From Dyadobacter subterraneus (lineage in GTDB: Bacteria; Bacteroidota; Bacteroidia; Cytophagales; Spirosomataceae), in assembly GCF_015221875.1 (NCBI RefSeq), contig NZ_JACYGY010000002.1, positions 603,573 to 667,572 on the forward strand: 64,000 nt of DNA, written 5' to 3'. Positions 51,718-61,260 of this stretch are shown in pieces (the first letter of the stretch is position 1; each line of letters opens with the position of its first letter). Under the pieces are notes generated by a model, which was not told where the DNA came from, did no database searches, and saw only the letters and a program-made list of their open reading frames with translations. The position numbers and the translations under genes are program-made.

Positions 51718-51750
51718 ATGATTTTTAGCAAATAAGTTCGATTGATTTCA

Positions 51751-51758
51751 TACATTTG
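51751..51758 (+). promoter_or_regulatory. Bacteroidota-type -7 box for gldJ
   Basis: TACATTTG matches TAnnTTTG, 50 bases before the gldJ start. Confidence 0.55.
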
Positions 51759-51807
51759 CAGTTTCGCATACTATTAAATACCAAACACTCTAAGTCACTT
51801 TAAAGCA

Positions 51808-53076
51808 ATGATTTGCATGCATAAGATGGGTATCCGGTCGATCGCGTTGATACTGATTGTGTTATTAGCGGCTACTTCCTGTAGTAAGAAAAAAAGACCA
51901 ACGAGTTTGAAACCTGGGAAAACCAGTTCAAAAACAGGCTTGGCGTATAATGGCAAGGATGGCTATCAGGTTAAACAATACAAAGCATTACCTGCTGGTC
52001 CTGACTTGGTTTATATCGAAGGAGGACGTTTTACCATGGGATCTTTGGAAGAAGATGTCATGAACAGACGTGATAACCCAAAACGTACGGTAAGTATCCA
52101 ATCGTTCTACATGGACCAGACTGAAGTTGCCAACGTTCACTATCTTGAATATTTAAATGCTGTGCAAAAAGATTCTTCGGAAGAATTTTACAGCAAAGCC
52201 TTACCCGACACAGCTGTTTGGTATAATGAATTGTCGTTCAATGATTCATATGTAACCATGTATCTTCGTCACCCTGGTTTCCGTTTGTACCCTGTTGTAG
52301 GTGTATCGTGGGTACAGGCTAATGACTATTGCGCATGGAGAACTGCTGCTGTAAGTAAAAGCAATACTGCAATTGGTAACAAAGCAGGTCAGAAGAAAAA
52401 AGGATTTGCTATTGGCAAGAAGAAAAAAGCTGCCAACGCTGCGGAAGCAGAAGCGGTTGCATCTGCGGAACCTACCCAACTTAGAATTGAGAGCGGTTAC
52501 GTAATGCCTCCTTACCGTCTTCCAACCGAAGCAGAATTTGAATATGCTGCCATTGCGATGATCGGTACGCAGTATGCTGACGAAAATCAATCTAACCAGC
52601 GTATTTACCCTTGGGATGGTTCTACGATGCGTCAGCCTCGAGGCCGTAAACAAGGAACTATGCTTGCCAACTTCAAACGCGGACCTGGGGATTATGCAGG
52701 TATCGCAGGAAAATCAAATGACGGTGCGATCATTACTCAGGAAATTCGTTCATATCCTCCTAATGACAACGGTCTTTATGATATGGCTGGAAACGTTAGC
52801 GAGTGGGTTTATGACGTTTATCGTCCGCTTTCCAACAATGACATGAATGATTTGAATGCATTCCGTCGCGATGGATATCAGGATGATGCGAAAAACTACG
52901 ATAACAAAAACAGTAACTCTTTGATCAACGATAACCTTCGTGTTTACAAAGGCGGTTCATGGTCTGACGTAGCTTATTGGTTATCACCAGGAACACGTCG
53001 TTACATGGATCAGGATTCTGCTACTGCATCAGTGGGCTTCCGTTGCGCCATGATCGCTACTGGTAGCCGTAAATAA
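51808..53076 (+). CDS. gldJ: Gliding-motility/T9SS lipoprotein GldJ
   Basis: A 422-residue lipoprotein with an FGE-sulfatase-like domain. The signal segment ends LLAATSCSKK, the lipidated Cys. FGE-type phrases are IEGGRFTMGSLEEDVMN, FYMDQTEVANVHYLEYLNAV, YPVVGVSWVQANDYCAWRT, RLPTEAEFEYAA, NGLYDMAGNVSEWVYDVY and VYKGGSWSD. Against gldK, the DVMN segment and the LPDTAVWYNEL region match GldJ best by memory. GldJ is essential for gliding and for T9SS function in Flavobacterium. A lysine- and alanine-rich insert (about 190-220) is variable. ATG at 51826 is an alternative start. Confidence 0.88.
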   Translation: MICMHKMGIRSIALILIVLLAATSCSKKKRPTSLKPGKTSSKTGLAYNGKDGYQVKQYKALPAGPDLVYIEGGRFTMGSLEEDVMNRRDNPKRTVSIQSFYMDQTEVANVHYLEYLNAVQKDSSEEFYSKALPDTAVWYNELSFNDSYVTMYLRHPGFRLYPVVGVSWVQANDYCAWRTAAVSKSNTAIGNKAGQKKKGFAIGKKKKAANAAEAEAVASAEPTQLRIESGYVMPPYRLPTEAEFEYAAIAMIGTQYADENQSNQRIYPWDGSTMRQPRGRKQGTMLANFKRGPGDYAGIAGKSNDGAIITQEIRSYPPNDNGLYDMAGNVSEWVYDVYRPLSNNDMNDLNAFRRDGYQDDAKNYDNKNSNSLINDNLRVYKGGSWSDVAYWLSPGTRRYMDQDSATASVGFRCAMIATGSRK

Positions 53077-53104
53077 GATTCTTTTAGAATAAATTTATAA
53101 AAGT

Positions 53105-53147
53105 AAAAATGAGAGGATCAGGTTTAAAACCTGATCCTCTCATTTTT
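53105..53147. terminator. Bidirectional terminator
   Basis: A near-perfect stem of about 20 bases (53105-53125 with 53128-53147) with A and T runs separates gldJ (plus) from comF (minus). Confidence 0.92.
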
Positions 53148-53162
53148 TTGTGCTAATCATCA

Positions 53163-53849
53163 TTAATGCTGAGCAGAAGCGATGGTTAAAATATAGAATT
53201 TTTCATATCCTTCATTTTTCAAAACTTCTATACAAGCTTCCAGAGTTGCACCGGTTGTTAAAATATCGTCAATAATAATTAAAGTTTTTCCTTCCACATT
53301 TTCACTGACCTTAAACACGCCTTTCACATTTTCCCAGCGTTCATTTCTAGTTTTTCCAGTTTGCGTTTCCGTAAATTTTGTTCTCTCCAAAACTTTCCCG
53401 GACCATGGAATATTCGTAGCATTTGAAAACCCTTCGGCCAGTTTATCACTCTGGTTATAACCCCGGATTTTCATTTTTTTCTTGTGTAAAGGAACTGTGA
53501 CAATCAGATCCGCCTCTGGTAAATTTCCATTTGCCATCATTTCCTGTCCGAACATAAAACCAAGTAAAATCCCAACTTCGGATTTTCCACGATATTTCAG
53601 CGCATGCAGCAATTTTTGCACTTTACCTTTTTTGGTAAATAACAGAAAGGAATGCGTGCTGGCTACTTCGTGTACATTGACAAATTTTTGCCTCACCGTA
53701 TCGCTAAAAACACTATCCTGTTCAATTCTTGGCAAAGCAATTCGGCATGAAGTACAAATAATTTCTTCATTACCAACCAATCCTTTGTCACAAGCTTCGC
53801 AGCATCTGGGAAAAATCAGGTCAACGAAATCAAACCAGAGAGATTTCAT
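53163..53849 (-). CDS. comF: ComF-family phosphoribosyltransferase-like protein
   Basis: A 228-residue ComF protein. The N-terminus has four cysteines arranged as a zinc knuckle (CCEACDKGLVGNEEIICTSC, about 16-35). The type I PRTase fold follows, with VPLHKKKMKIRGYNQSDKLA and the PRPP loop TLIIIDDILTTGATLEAC (about 188-205). In naturally competent bacteria ComF takes part in DNA uptake; with comM earlier in the window this hints at competence but does not prove it. Confidence 0.93.
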   Translation of the reverse strand: MKSLWFDFVDLIFPRCCEACDKGLVGNEEIICTSCRIALPRIEQDSVFSDTVRQKFVNVHEVASTHSFLLFTKKGKVQKLLHALKYRGKSEVGILLGFMFGQEMMANGNLPEADLIVTVPLHKKKMKIRGYNQSDKLAEGFSNATNIPWSGKVLERTKFTETQTGKTRNERWENVKGVFKVSENVEGKTLIIIDDILTTGATLEACIEVLKNEGYEKFYILTIASAQH

Positions 53850-53978
53850 AGGGAATTTTGAATGAAAGAATAATTTAGAATGATTGAATTATATAGCTCG
53901 CAACGCAGACATTCTTAACTTTACCTTTTCAAGAAATAGCAGCGATTTCAGTGTTTCAATTATTTATTTAGTCAAGAA

Positions 53979-55340
53979 ATGAAAACTCTTATTCTGAATG
54001 CCCGGATTGTGAATGAAAATACAATCCAGGAATCTGACGTATATATTGTTGATGGTCACATCCAACGCATTGCAAAAGATTTGCAAAATCTTCCTGCTGA
54101 CCGCGTTATCGACGCCAAAGGGACTTATTTGCTTCCTGGTGTTATTGATGATCAGGTGCATTTCAGAGAACCGGGCTTAACCTATAAAGCTGATATTCAT
54201 TCCGAAGCGCGTGCCGGAGTTGCGGGTGGCGTAACGTCATTTATGGAAATGCCAAACACAGTTCCAAATGCGCTTACTCAGCATTTGTTGCAGGATAAGT
54301 ATGACATTGCAGAAAAAAGTTCTCTGGCTAATTATTCCTTTTTTATGGGTGGTTCCAATACCAACTATGACGAGGTAATGCGTACGGATCCCACGCAGGT
54401 TTGCGGAATCAAGATTTTTATGGGCTCTTCTACCGGAAATATGCTCGTAGACGCGCCGGATGTTCTGGAAAAGCTATTTGCTAATGTGCCCATGTTAATC
54501 GCGACACATTGTGAAGATGAAGCAACGGTTCGCCAGCGTATGGAGTTCTTCAAAGAAAAATATGGAGATAATGTTCCTTACGACATTCATGCACTGGTCA
54601 GAAATGAAGAAGCGTGTCTGATTTCATCCACTTTTGCGAGCGGATTGGCGCATAAACATAAAACAAGATTACATATTCTTCATATTTCAACGGGTAATGA
54701 AGTTTCGCTTTTTGAAGTAGGAGAGCGTAAAAATGGCAAAATACTTTTGGCTGACGGATCTCCAAAACTGGTTACCTCGGAAGCCTGTGTGCATCATTTA
54801 TGGTTTGATGCGGAAGATTATCATACGCTTGGAAATAAAATAAAATGCAATCCGGCTATTAAGGCGCCACATCACAAAGAAGCGATTTTACAGGCCGTTT
54901 TGGATAACAGGATTGATGTCATTGCGACTGATCATGCACCGCATACCATTGAAGAAAAAGCACTTCCTTACTGGCAGGCACCTTCGGGTTTGCCCCTGAT
55001 TCAGCATACATTAAATGTGATGCTGGAATTCGTAAAAAAGGGAAAAATTCCGTTGGAAAGAGTCGCTGAAAAAATGAGCCATGCCGTAGCCGACTGTTTT
55101 CAAATTGCGGACAGAGGATATATTCGTGAAGGTTACTGGGCTGATCTGGTTCTTGTGGATCTTGACGGAAAGACTATGGTAGAAAAGTCAAATCTTTATT
55201 CAAAATGCGCCTGGTCGCCATTTGAAGGGACCAATTTTCAGTCTCAAATAACGCACACATTCGTGTCTGGTCATTTGGCTTATGAAAACGGAAATTTTGA
55301 CGAAACCGTAAAAGGAAAGAGATTATTATTTTCCCGCTAG
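53979..55340 (+). CDS. pyrC: Dihydroorotase (AllB/PyrC class)
   Basis: Cyclises N-carbamoyl-aspartate to dihydroorotate in pyrimidine synthesis; a cytoplasmic metal-dependent amidohydrolase. At 453 residues it has the N-terminal beta sandwich (about 1-55) and TIM barrel. Metal motif region is GVIDDQVHFREPG: the first histidine of the usual HxH is Gln59, the second is His61. Lys145 in GIKIFMGSS is the likely carbamylated lysine; ATHCED, LHILHIST and IATDHAPHT supply other ligands. The Gln replaces a metal histidine but is set in the correct context; other Bacteroidota may share it. Allantoinase is the alternative. Confidence 0.88.
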   Translation: MKTLILNARIVNENTIQESDVYIVDGHIQRIAKDLQNLPADRVIDAKGTYLLPGVIDDQVHFREPGLTYKADIHSEARAGVAGGVTSFMEMPNTVPNALTQHLLQDKYDIAEKSSLANYSFFMGGSNTNYDEVMRTDPTQVCGIKIFMGSSTGNMLVDAPDVLEKLFANVPMLIATHCEDEATVRQRMEFFKEKYGDNVPYDIHALVRNEEACLISSTFASGLAHKHKTRLHILHISTGNEVSLFEVGERKNGKILLADGSPKLVTSEACVHHLWFDAEDYHTLGNKIKCNPAIKAPHHKEAILQAVLDNRIDVIATDHAPHTIEEKALPYWQAPSGLPLIQHTLNVMLEFVKKGKIPLERVAEKMSHAVADCFQIADRGYIREGYWADLVLVDLDGKTMVEKSNLYSKCAWSPFEGTNFQSQITHTFVSGHLAYENGNFDETVKGKRLLFSR

Positions 55341-55748
55341 GTAAGTATAGTAGCTTTTAATTATATCAAGATCACCAACCGTCCAATTTAACGACAGCAA
55401 ATCTTGTGGGTCAAGCCACATGATTTGCTCATGCTCGGATAGTGTCATTGCAAAAGTACTAAGTTTACAAACGAAAGGTACAAGGATAATTTCTCTCCAG
55501 CCCTGGTCTTTTGTGGTAACCGGCAATTTTTGAATTATTTCAATATCAACATCAAGCTCTTCACGAATTTCGCGAAAGAGGGTTTCTTCGTCAGTTTCGT
55601 TTTCCTCTTGTTTTCCTCCGGGAAATTCCCATTGAAGCGGAAACGAAAGTGCCGCGCTACGCTGTCCTGCCAAGACTTTTCCATCATGTTCAATTATCGC
55701 ACAAGGCACCCGCACAACCAACTTTACAGCAACAATACTTTCTATCAT
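55326..55748 (-). CDS. Nudix (MutT-type) nucleotide pyrophosphohydrolase
   Basis: A 140-residue Nudix hydrolase if started at ATG 55748 (MIESIVAVK). The Nudix box is complete except its last glycine: GKQEENETDEETLFREIREE then LDV, fitting G-X5-E-X7-R-E-U-X-E-E. The upstream sequence VVRVPCAIIEHDGKVLAGQ and FPLQWEFPGGK match MutT/8-oxo-dGTP pyrophosphatase relatives (CTP pyrophosphohydrolase NudG also close). Probably clears damaged nucleotides. It overlaps the 3' end of dihydroorotase by 15 bases on the opposite strand. Confidence 0.9.
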   Translation of the reverse strand: MIESIVAVKLVVRVPCAIIEHDGKVLAGQRSAALSFPLQWEFPGGKQEENETDEETLFREIREELDVDIEIIQKLPVTTKDQGWREIILVPFVCKLSTFAMTLSEHEQIMWLDPQDLLSLNWTVGDLDIIKSYYTYLAGK

Positions 55749-55889
55749 ACCAGCAGTGACACAAAATTTCACGCAAAAGTACGCAATTTTTAAAGAAAAT
55801 ACAATGCCATTAACTCAATTATTGTCTTGTTGACACTATCTTAACATAGATGTAAATAGCTAAATATCAGCTTTCCGGGAAATTATAAT

Positions 55890-56915
55890 TTAAAACAGTT
55901 CGCCTGAACGGTGTCTGGGCAAAATACCCAGATGACGATATGCTTTTTCGGTAACTTCTCTGCCTCTTGAAGTTCTTTTCATATACCCCTCCTGTATCAG
56001 AAATGGCTCATAAACCTCCTCAATTGTTTCCGCTTCTTCACCGCAAGCCGTAGCAATTGTAGAAAGACCAACCGGGCCGCCTTTGAATTTTTCAATAATA
56101 GTACTTAGAATCCTATTATCCATTTCGTCCAATCCGTTCTGATCCACATCAAGTGCCAGAAGCGCCATTTCAGCGATCGCTACGGTGATTCTGCCATTTC
56201 CTTTTACCTGTGCAAAATCGCGGGTACGCCTGAGAAGGTTATTGGCAATACGCGGGGTACCGCGGCTGCGCCGGGCAATCTCAAATGCGGCGTCATCTTC
56301 CAGTGGTGTTCCTAAAATTTCCGCCGACCGTTTTAAGATCGATTTTAGCAGTTGGGCATCATAATATTCCAGACGCGCATTGATACCAAAACGGGCTCGT
56401 AAGGGTGACGTCAGCATTCCTGCGCGTGTTGTAGCGCCGATAAGTGTAAATGGATTCAAGCCGATTTGGATACTCCGAGCGTTTGGTCCGCTGTCCAGCA
56501 TGATATCGATTTTATAATCCTCCATTGCAGAATAAAGATATTCCTCCACAATGGGATTCAGACGATGGATTTCGTCAATAAAAAGAACATCGTGTTCCTG
56601 CAAATTAGTTAACAAACCAGCCAGATCGCTTGGCTTGTCAAGCACAGGTCCGGAAGTTATTTTGATTCCCGCAGCAAGCTCATTCGCGATGATGTGTGAC
56701 AAGGTGGTTTTTCCAAGACCCGGAGGTCCGTGTAACAACACATGATCCATGGCATCACCGCGCTGTCTCGCAGCCTGAACATATATTTTAAGATTTTCAA
56801 GAATTTTTTCCTGTCCTGTAAAATCATCAAACGAAAGCGGACGTAATGCCCGCTCTACATCTTTTTCAGTATTAGAAAGATTTTCTTTATCTCCGGACAG
56901 ATAATCCTGGCGCAT
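55890..56915 (-). CDS. ruvB: Holliday junction branch migration ATPase
   Basis: A 341-residue AAA+ helicase that drives RuvAB branch migration. Motifs are [15 protein letters not shown] (Walker A 63-70), [11 protein letters not shown] (Walker B near 115), [19 protein letters not shown] (sensor and arginine finger) and the winged-helix tail ([34 protein letters not shown]). Length and order are canonical. ruvA and ruvC are not in the window. Confidence 0.96.
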   Translation of the reverse strand: MRQDYLSGDKENLSNTEKDVERALRPLSFDDFTGQEKILENLKIYVQAARQRGDAMDHVLLHGPPGLGKTTLSHIIANELAAGIKITSGPVLDKPSDLAGLLTNLQEHDVLFIDEIHRLNPIVEEYLYSAMEDYKIDIMLDSGPNARSIQIGLNPFTLIGATTRAGMLTSPLRARFGINARLEYYDAQLLKSILKRSAEILGTPLEDDAAFEIARRSRGTPRIANNLLRRTRDFAQVKGNGRITVAIAEMALLALDVDQNGLDEMDNRILSTIIEKFKGGPVGLSTIATACGEEAETIEEVYEPFLIQEGYMKRTSRGREVTEKAYRHLGILPRHRSGELF

Positions 56916-56971
56916 AAGCTTTTTGACAATATTAATAGCGTTTTAAATAAAAACGCACGCATTTATTCAAT

Positions 56972-56979
56972 CAAAAATA
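56972..56979 (-). promoter_or_regulatory. Bacteroidota-type -7 box for ruvB
   Basis: On the minus strand this reads TATTTTTG, fitting TAnnTTTG, 57 bases before the ruvB start. Confidence 0.45.
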
Positions 56980-57006
56980 ACCGTTTTTATTGGCAAAACC
57001 GAACGT

Positions 57007-59877
57007 TTAACGGATCACCATCACAGAGCCCCGAATTATAACCGGGTTTCTTTCCGGGAAATATTGAGCTTCGTAAGACACGATATATGGGTAAACTCCG
57101 GGCTGTACTTTCATGCCTTTATACGTTCCATCCCAACGGCTTTCTATCGAATTTGTCGCATAAATTACTTCTCCCCAACGGTTATAAATCCGGATTGAAT
57201 AATTGGTATAATACGCTCCAAAAACTTCCAGTGTCTCATTTTTACCGTTACCATCAGGTGTGAAAGCATCCGGAATAAAGAACCGGGGTTCACATTGATC
57301 AAAAACAGTTGTAGACTTTTGGGCTACACAACCTTCCTTATTTGTTCCCAAAACTGTATAAACACCTTTTTGAGTTACCGTTATCGTTTGTGTAGTATCA
57401 CCGGTAGCCGGCCATTCATAATGAATTACCCCGACACCTTTGGCATCCAGAACCGTAGATCCCCCATCAGGTATGCAGATATAATATTCAGGAGCAAGAC
57501 CTAAAATTGGCGAAGGCAGTTCTCCCACCTGAATTGTATCAGCATTATAACAGTCATTACCATTTTTCACCTGTACAAAATAAGTCCCCGGCTGACGCAC
57601 TGTAATGCTACGCGTTGTTTCACCTGTGTTCCACAAAAATTCACGCCAGGTAAGTCCCGGAGCTGTTATTAAAATAGAACTGTCGCGGCACATCGTCGTA
57701 TCCGCGCCGAGATCAAACGCCGGTGGCTTTCGAAGTGTGACCTCGGTTGTATCAGCTGTGAAACAATCTCTTTGTGGGCCATTATAAGCAACGGCAATAT
57801 ATCTGCCGGTAGCGGTAACTTTTAATGTTTTTGAACGACCAACAATTCTTCCTTTATTATACCACTCGTAGATTTGAGCCGTAATACCCATGTCAAGTTG
57901 AATATATTGTCCACAAGTATCGATGTTCGCGCGCAAATTCATAGCAGGCGGCGTCTCATAAATCACAACAGTATCCTTGGTAACCATTGTGGTACACTCG
58001 TTTGTTTGTGAAAGTGTCACAAGATAGCTACCTGGCTGCGTGTAAGTATGTGTAACTTTCTGTTCTTTCGACGGCGGTGAGGCTGAACCATCACCAAATA
58101 TCCAGCTATATGTATCTTTTTTAGGATCACAAATTGGTCCGGCTTCAAAGGTTGTTGGTTCATTTGTACAGAAACCGTCAGCCGTAAATCCTGGTCCCGA
58201 TGATTCCTGAGAAAAATCCTGCACCATATTCGGCAATCCTAAACCACTTTTTTTACCTCCCAGATTTACACCTTCAAGTTTATATTCAATGGTACTTACC
58301 GAATTTCTTTCCGGTTTTCCGATTACACCAAGATAATCACTCCCGTCAACGGCCATATATATTTTCCCGTCCGAGGCCATTTGTAAAGCTCCATACTTCT
58401 GCGTGGCAGAACTATCAATGACCAGCGCAGATTCCACCAGCGTACTATCACTGAATGTGAGATCGTATTGTTTCAGGTAAGATTTCGTTTTCCCATCTCC
58501 CTGGAATGTGACATACATTTTTTCACCGCTGGACGAAAATTCTATCCCATACGCCGTGGGCGGGGCGGGCCCGAGATTTATTAATTTATCATAAGTCAGA
58601 ACACCTGTGGTATCATTGAATTTAAATAATTCAACATAGTTCGTTGGCGGACCCGGAATTACAACAGCCAGTCTTCTTTCACCGGTGGTACTATCTGCCG
58701 CAGAAAATTTCATATAACCTTCTGCTTCGTTCAAGGAATCATGCGCCATCCCCAATTCAGGAGCACTGGTTTCCGTCAAACCGCCTGTTGTAGCGTGAAA
58801 AATGCGGAATTTATTGGTTCCGTAATCGTGGGAAACAACCCAGTAAGTAGTATCCTTTTTGTTTTCAACCGCAGCAAGTCTTTCAGTTGTAGGTTGCTGT
58901 AAGGTTGTATTTTGTTCAATAATTGCACCTTTACCATTATTCCGGCGCATATCGACGACGCTTACCGTGAGGTATTTCGTACCTTGAATATCTGTTGTTG
59001 TAAATACGTTATACAAATATTCACAACCCCGGCATGTAGGTTGAGGAACAATCAGTACTGACTCAGTGGAAGTATGACTTCCCAAAAGCGGCTCACAATT
59101 TGTGATCGCAAAGCAATCCATTTTCTTATGATCCTTATTATAGATGGTAATACCATCAGAATAAAACAGCAATTCACCTTTTGAATTTGCAATGGACGAA
59201 ACACCTTCTGCTGTATTTACCTGACCGTCCGTTAATGGTGATGGTGGAGAATTGTTAAAATCAAGCCCTGCATTTGCTCCAAAATACCATTTTGCACCTT
59301 CTGAGTTAGTAGGTTCCATACAGATCTTGACATTGACTTTATCCTGAAGTTTACATCCGTTTGGCATAATCACCTGAACGGAATAACAGCCGGAGCTATC
59401 AACCTTTAAAATCTGCGTAGTATCACCTTTTGGATACCAGATATATTTTGCGCCAGCAGGTGCATTGGTAGGATATGGGTTTAAATCGATACTTTGTCCT
59501 GGACAAATTGTAGTATCTGCTTTCCATTTTTGAAATGGAGGCGGAACATCCCCAATTGTAATTAATTGCGTTTCAGTTGTTTTACTTCCGTCAGCGAAAG
59601 TTCTGGTCAAAGTCACAGTGAAAGATCCGGCTGTTTTATAGGCATGCAGGGGATTTCTTACATCATCTTTTCCCCTATCACCGAAATCCCACGCCCATGC
59701 AGTCGCCTTACTATTATTATCCTCGTTAAAGACAGTCCCGTCTTCTGCACACGCCGGACTTGGCACGCACTTTTCGGTCACGGTAAAGGTTTCTCCTTTT
59801 GCAAATCCTGTTGCCAGAAAAAACAAAAAGAAAAAAGAATAAAATATTTTCCGATGTGTATTATAAAATCGCCTCAT
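57007..59877 (-). CDS. Secreted PKD-domain protein with type B (gliding-associated) sorting domain
   Basis: A 956-residue surface protein. A signal peptide covers about 1-28 (ending GFAKGE). A PKD domain (about 40-110, WAWDFGDRGKDD) is followed by a region starting WYFGANAGLDFNNSP (about 195-545) that has propeller-like strands; a second PKD domain (about 565-640) has YSWIFGDGSASPPSKE; three Ig-like modules with ADTTMC- or DTCGQ-type starts follow to about 860. The C-terminus (about 868-956) is the type B CTD: FIPDAFTPDGNGKNETLEV and IYNRWGEVIYATNS. Such cargo is exported by the T9SS. It is divergent from porP, a partner class known to assist type B cargo. Confidence 0.9.
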   Translation of the reverse strand: MRRFYNTHRKIFYSFFFLFFLATGFAKGETFTVTEKCVPSPACAEDGTVFNEDNNSKATAWAWDFGDRGKDDVRNPLHAYKTAGSFTVTLTRTFADGSKTTETQLITIGDVPPPFQKWKADTTICPGQSIDLNPYPTNAPAGAKYIWYPKGDTTQILKVDSSGCYSVQVIMPNGCKLQDKVNVKICMEPTNSEGAKWYFGANAGLDFNNSPPSPLTDGQVNTAEGVSSIANSKGELLFYSDGITIYNKDHKKMDCFAITNCEPLLGSHTSTESVLIVPQPTCRGCEYLYNVFTTTDIQGTKYLTVSVVDMRRNNGKGAIIEQNTTLQQPTTERLAAVENKKDTTYWVVSHDYGTNKFRIFHATTGGLTETSAPELGMAHDSLNEAEGYMKFSAADSTTGERRLAVVIPGPPTNYVELFKFNDTTGVLTYDKLINLGPAPPTAYGIEFSSSGEKMYVTFQGDGKTKSYLKQYDLTFSDSTLVESALVIDSSATQKYGALQMASDGKIYMAVDGSDYLGVIGKPERNSVSTIEYKLEGVNLGGKKSGLGLPNMVQDFSQESSGPGFTADGFCTNEPTTFEAGPICDPKKDTYSWIFGDGSASPPSKEQKVTHTYTQPGSYLVTLSQTNECTTMVTKDTVVIYETPPAMNLRANIDTCGQYIQLDMGITAQIYEWYNKGRIVGRSKTLKVTATGRYIAVAYNGPQRDCFTADTTEVTLRKPPAFDLGADTTMCRDSSILITAPGLTWREFLWNTGETTRSITVRQPGTYFVQVKNGNDCYNADTIQVGELPSPILGLAPEYYICIPDGGSTVLDAKGVGVIHYEWPATGDTTQTITVTQKGVYTVLGTNKEGCVAQKSTTVFDQCEPRFFIPDAFTPDGNGKNETLEVFGAYYTNYSIRIYNRWGEVIYATNSIESRWDGTYKGMKVQPGVYPYIVSYEAQYFPERNPVIIRGSVMVIR

Positions 59878-60101
59878 GTTTCGTTACTAAATCAATCATC
59901 CCTACCTGCCACTTTAATATTCTTGTTACCCGATCATTCTAACGAAAATAATATGTTAAAATTTTGTGTGGTAATGTCTTAAAAACCATGCTAATTTGAA
60001 TATTAATACGCAATGTGGCGACAATTTGTGAATTAAAATTTGTAATTTTTTATGTCTCTATACACAATTCGCCGTAAATAGCGGACAAAGTCTAATATTG
60101 T

Positions 60102-61130
60102 ATGATAAAGCGTATACTCCCTATTATTTTTATGACACTGCTCAGCCTCGAAGGTTGGAGTCAGGACCCGCAATTTTCTCAATTTTATGCTAATCCATTA
60201 TACCTCAACCCGGCTTTGGCAGGTGGTGCATTAGCGCCAAGATTAACCGCCAACTACCGAAACCAATGGCCGGCACTTTCTGCCAATTTTGTGACTGCAT
60301 CTTTTGGCGCTGATGTATTTCTTCCGAATTATAACAGTGGAGTTGGAATTCAGGTAACAACCGACAGCCAGGGTTTGGGAAATCTTAAAGCAACAGATAT
60401 AGCTTTACAATATGCATACCAGATTGCATTGAACGACGTCACTTCGGTACGTCTTGGTATTCAGGGTGGTTTTTCCTCCCGGTCGCTGGACTATTACGGA
60501 TTGACTTTTGGCGATCAGTATAATAATGGCGGACTTACAGGCACGCCATCTTCTGATCCTTTTGCACAGGGTGGTCCTCACGTAAATTATGCAGATTTCT
60601 CAACCGGTATGATGATTTATTCCGACTGGTACTGGGCAGGTTTATCAGCTCACCATATCAACCGTCCAAATCAGGCATTCAGCGGTACCGAAGCAAGACT
60701 TCCTGTAAAAGCAAGTTTGCAGGCAGGTTTAAGGATTCCGTTTGCAGGATATACGTATTTGGGAGATGAAATTGATAAGGAGAAAACGATATCGCCGGCT
60801 ATCCTTTACAAGAAACAAGGAAAGTACGACCAGCTGGATGTGGGTATGTATGTGACCATCGAACCGCTGGTATTGGGTATGTGGTATCGAGGCATTCCTT
60901 TCAAGAAATATGAGCCAACGATTAATAATCATGAATCATTGGTATTTCTGGCCGGTTTTCGTCAGGATAAATTCTCGATTGGTTACAGTTACGATTTGAC
61001 AATTTCAACTTTGGGAGCCGGTAGTGGCGGTGCTCATGAGATTTCTCTATCCTATATTTTTGAACCGCTCACCCCTAAACCAAAAAGATCGAGAAGTAAC
61101 AAACACCAACTTTCCTGCCCGAAATTCTAG
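60102..61130 (+). CDS. porP: PorP/SprF-family T9SS membrane protein
   Basis: A 342-residue outer-membrane barrel with a signal peptide (about 1-20, ending EGWSQ). The family signature is DPQFSQFYANPLYLNPALAG (about 22-41), followed by TANYRNQWPAL and repeated strands (GVGIQVTTDSQGLG, VRLGIQGGFSSRSLDYYGL, GYSYDLTISTLG). PorP/SprF proteins help present type B CTD proteins at the surface, and a type B CTD gene lies directly upstream in the opposite direction. Paralogues are frequent, so the exact porP or sprF role is not fixed. Confidence 0.92.
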   Translation: MIKRILPIIFMTLLSLEGWSQDPQFSQFYANPLYLNPALAGGALAPRLTANYRNQWPALSANFVTASFGADVFLPNYNSGVGIQVTTDSQGLGNLKATDIALQYAYQIALNDVTSVRLGIQGGFSSRSLDYYGLTFGDQYNNGGLTGTPSSDPFAQGGPHVNYADFSTGMMIYSDWYWAGLSAHHINRPNQAFSGTEARLPVKASLQAGLRIPFAGYTYLGDEIDKEKTISPAILYKKQGKYDQLDVGMYVTIEPLVLGMWYRGIPFKKYEPTINNHESLVFLAGFRQDKFSIGYSYDLTISTLGAGSGGAHEISLSYIFEPLTPKPKRSRSNKHQLSCPKF

Positions 61131-61260
61131 AAGTTGCAAAAATATATTTTTACAAATAATGCAGATGCCCGAGTGTCTGCATTTTTGCAGCAGTATAAAT
61201 CTGAATATCCTCTCTTTTCGATTAAAAACTTATCCCGTATCCAAAAGAATTATTTATTTT

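Noticed and set aside
61024..61260. Upstream extension of the NIPSNAP gene by 79 codons
   Set aside because: The extension overlaps porP and would bury a clear signal peptide beginning at 61261.
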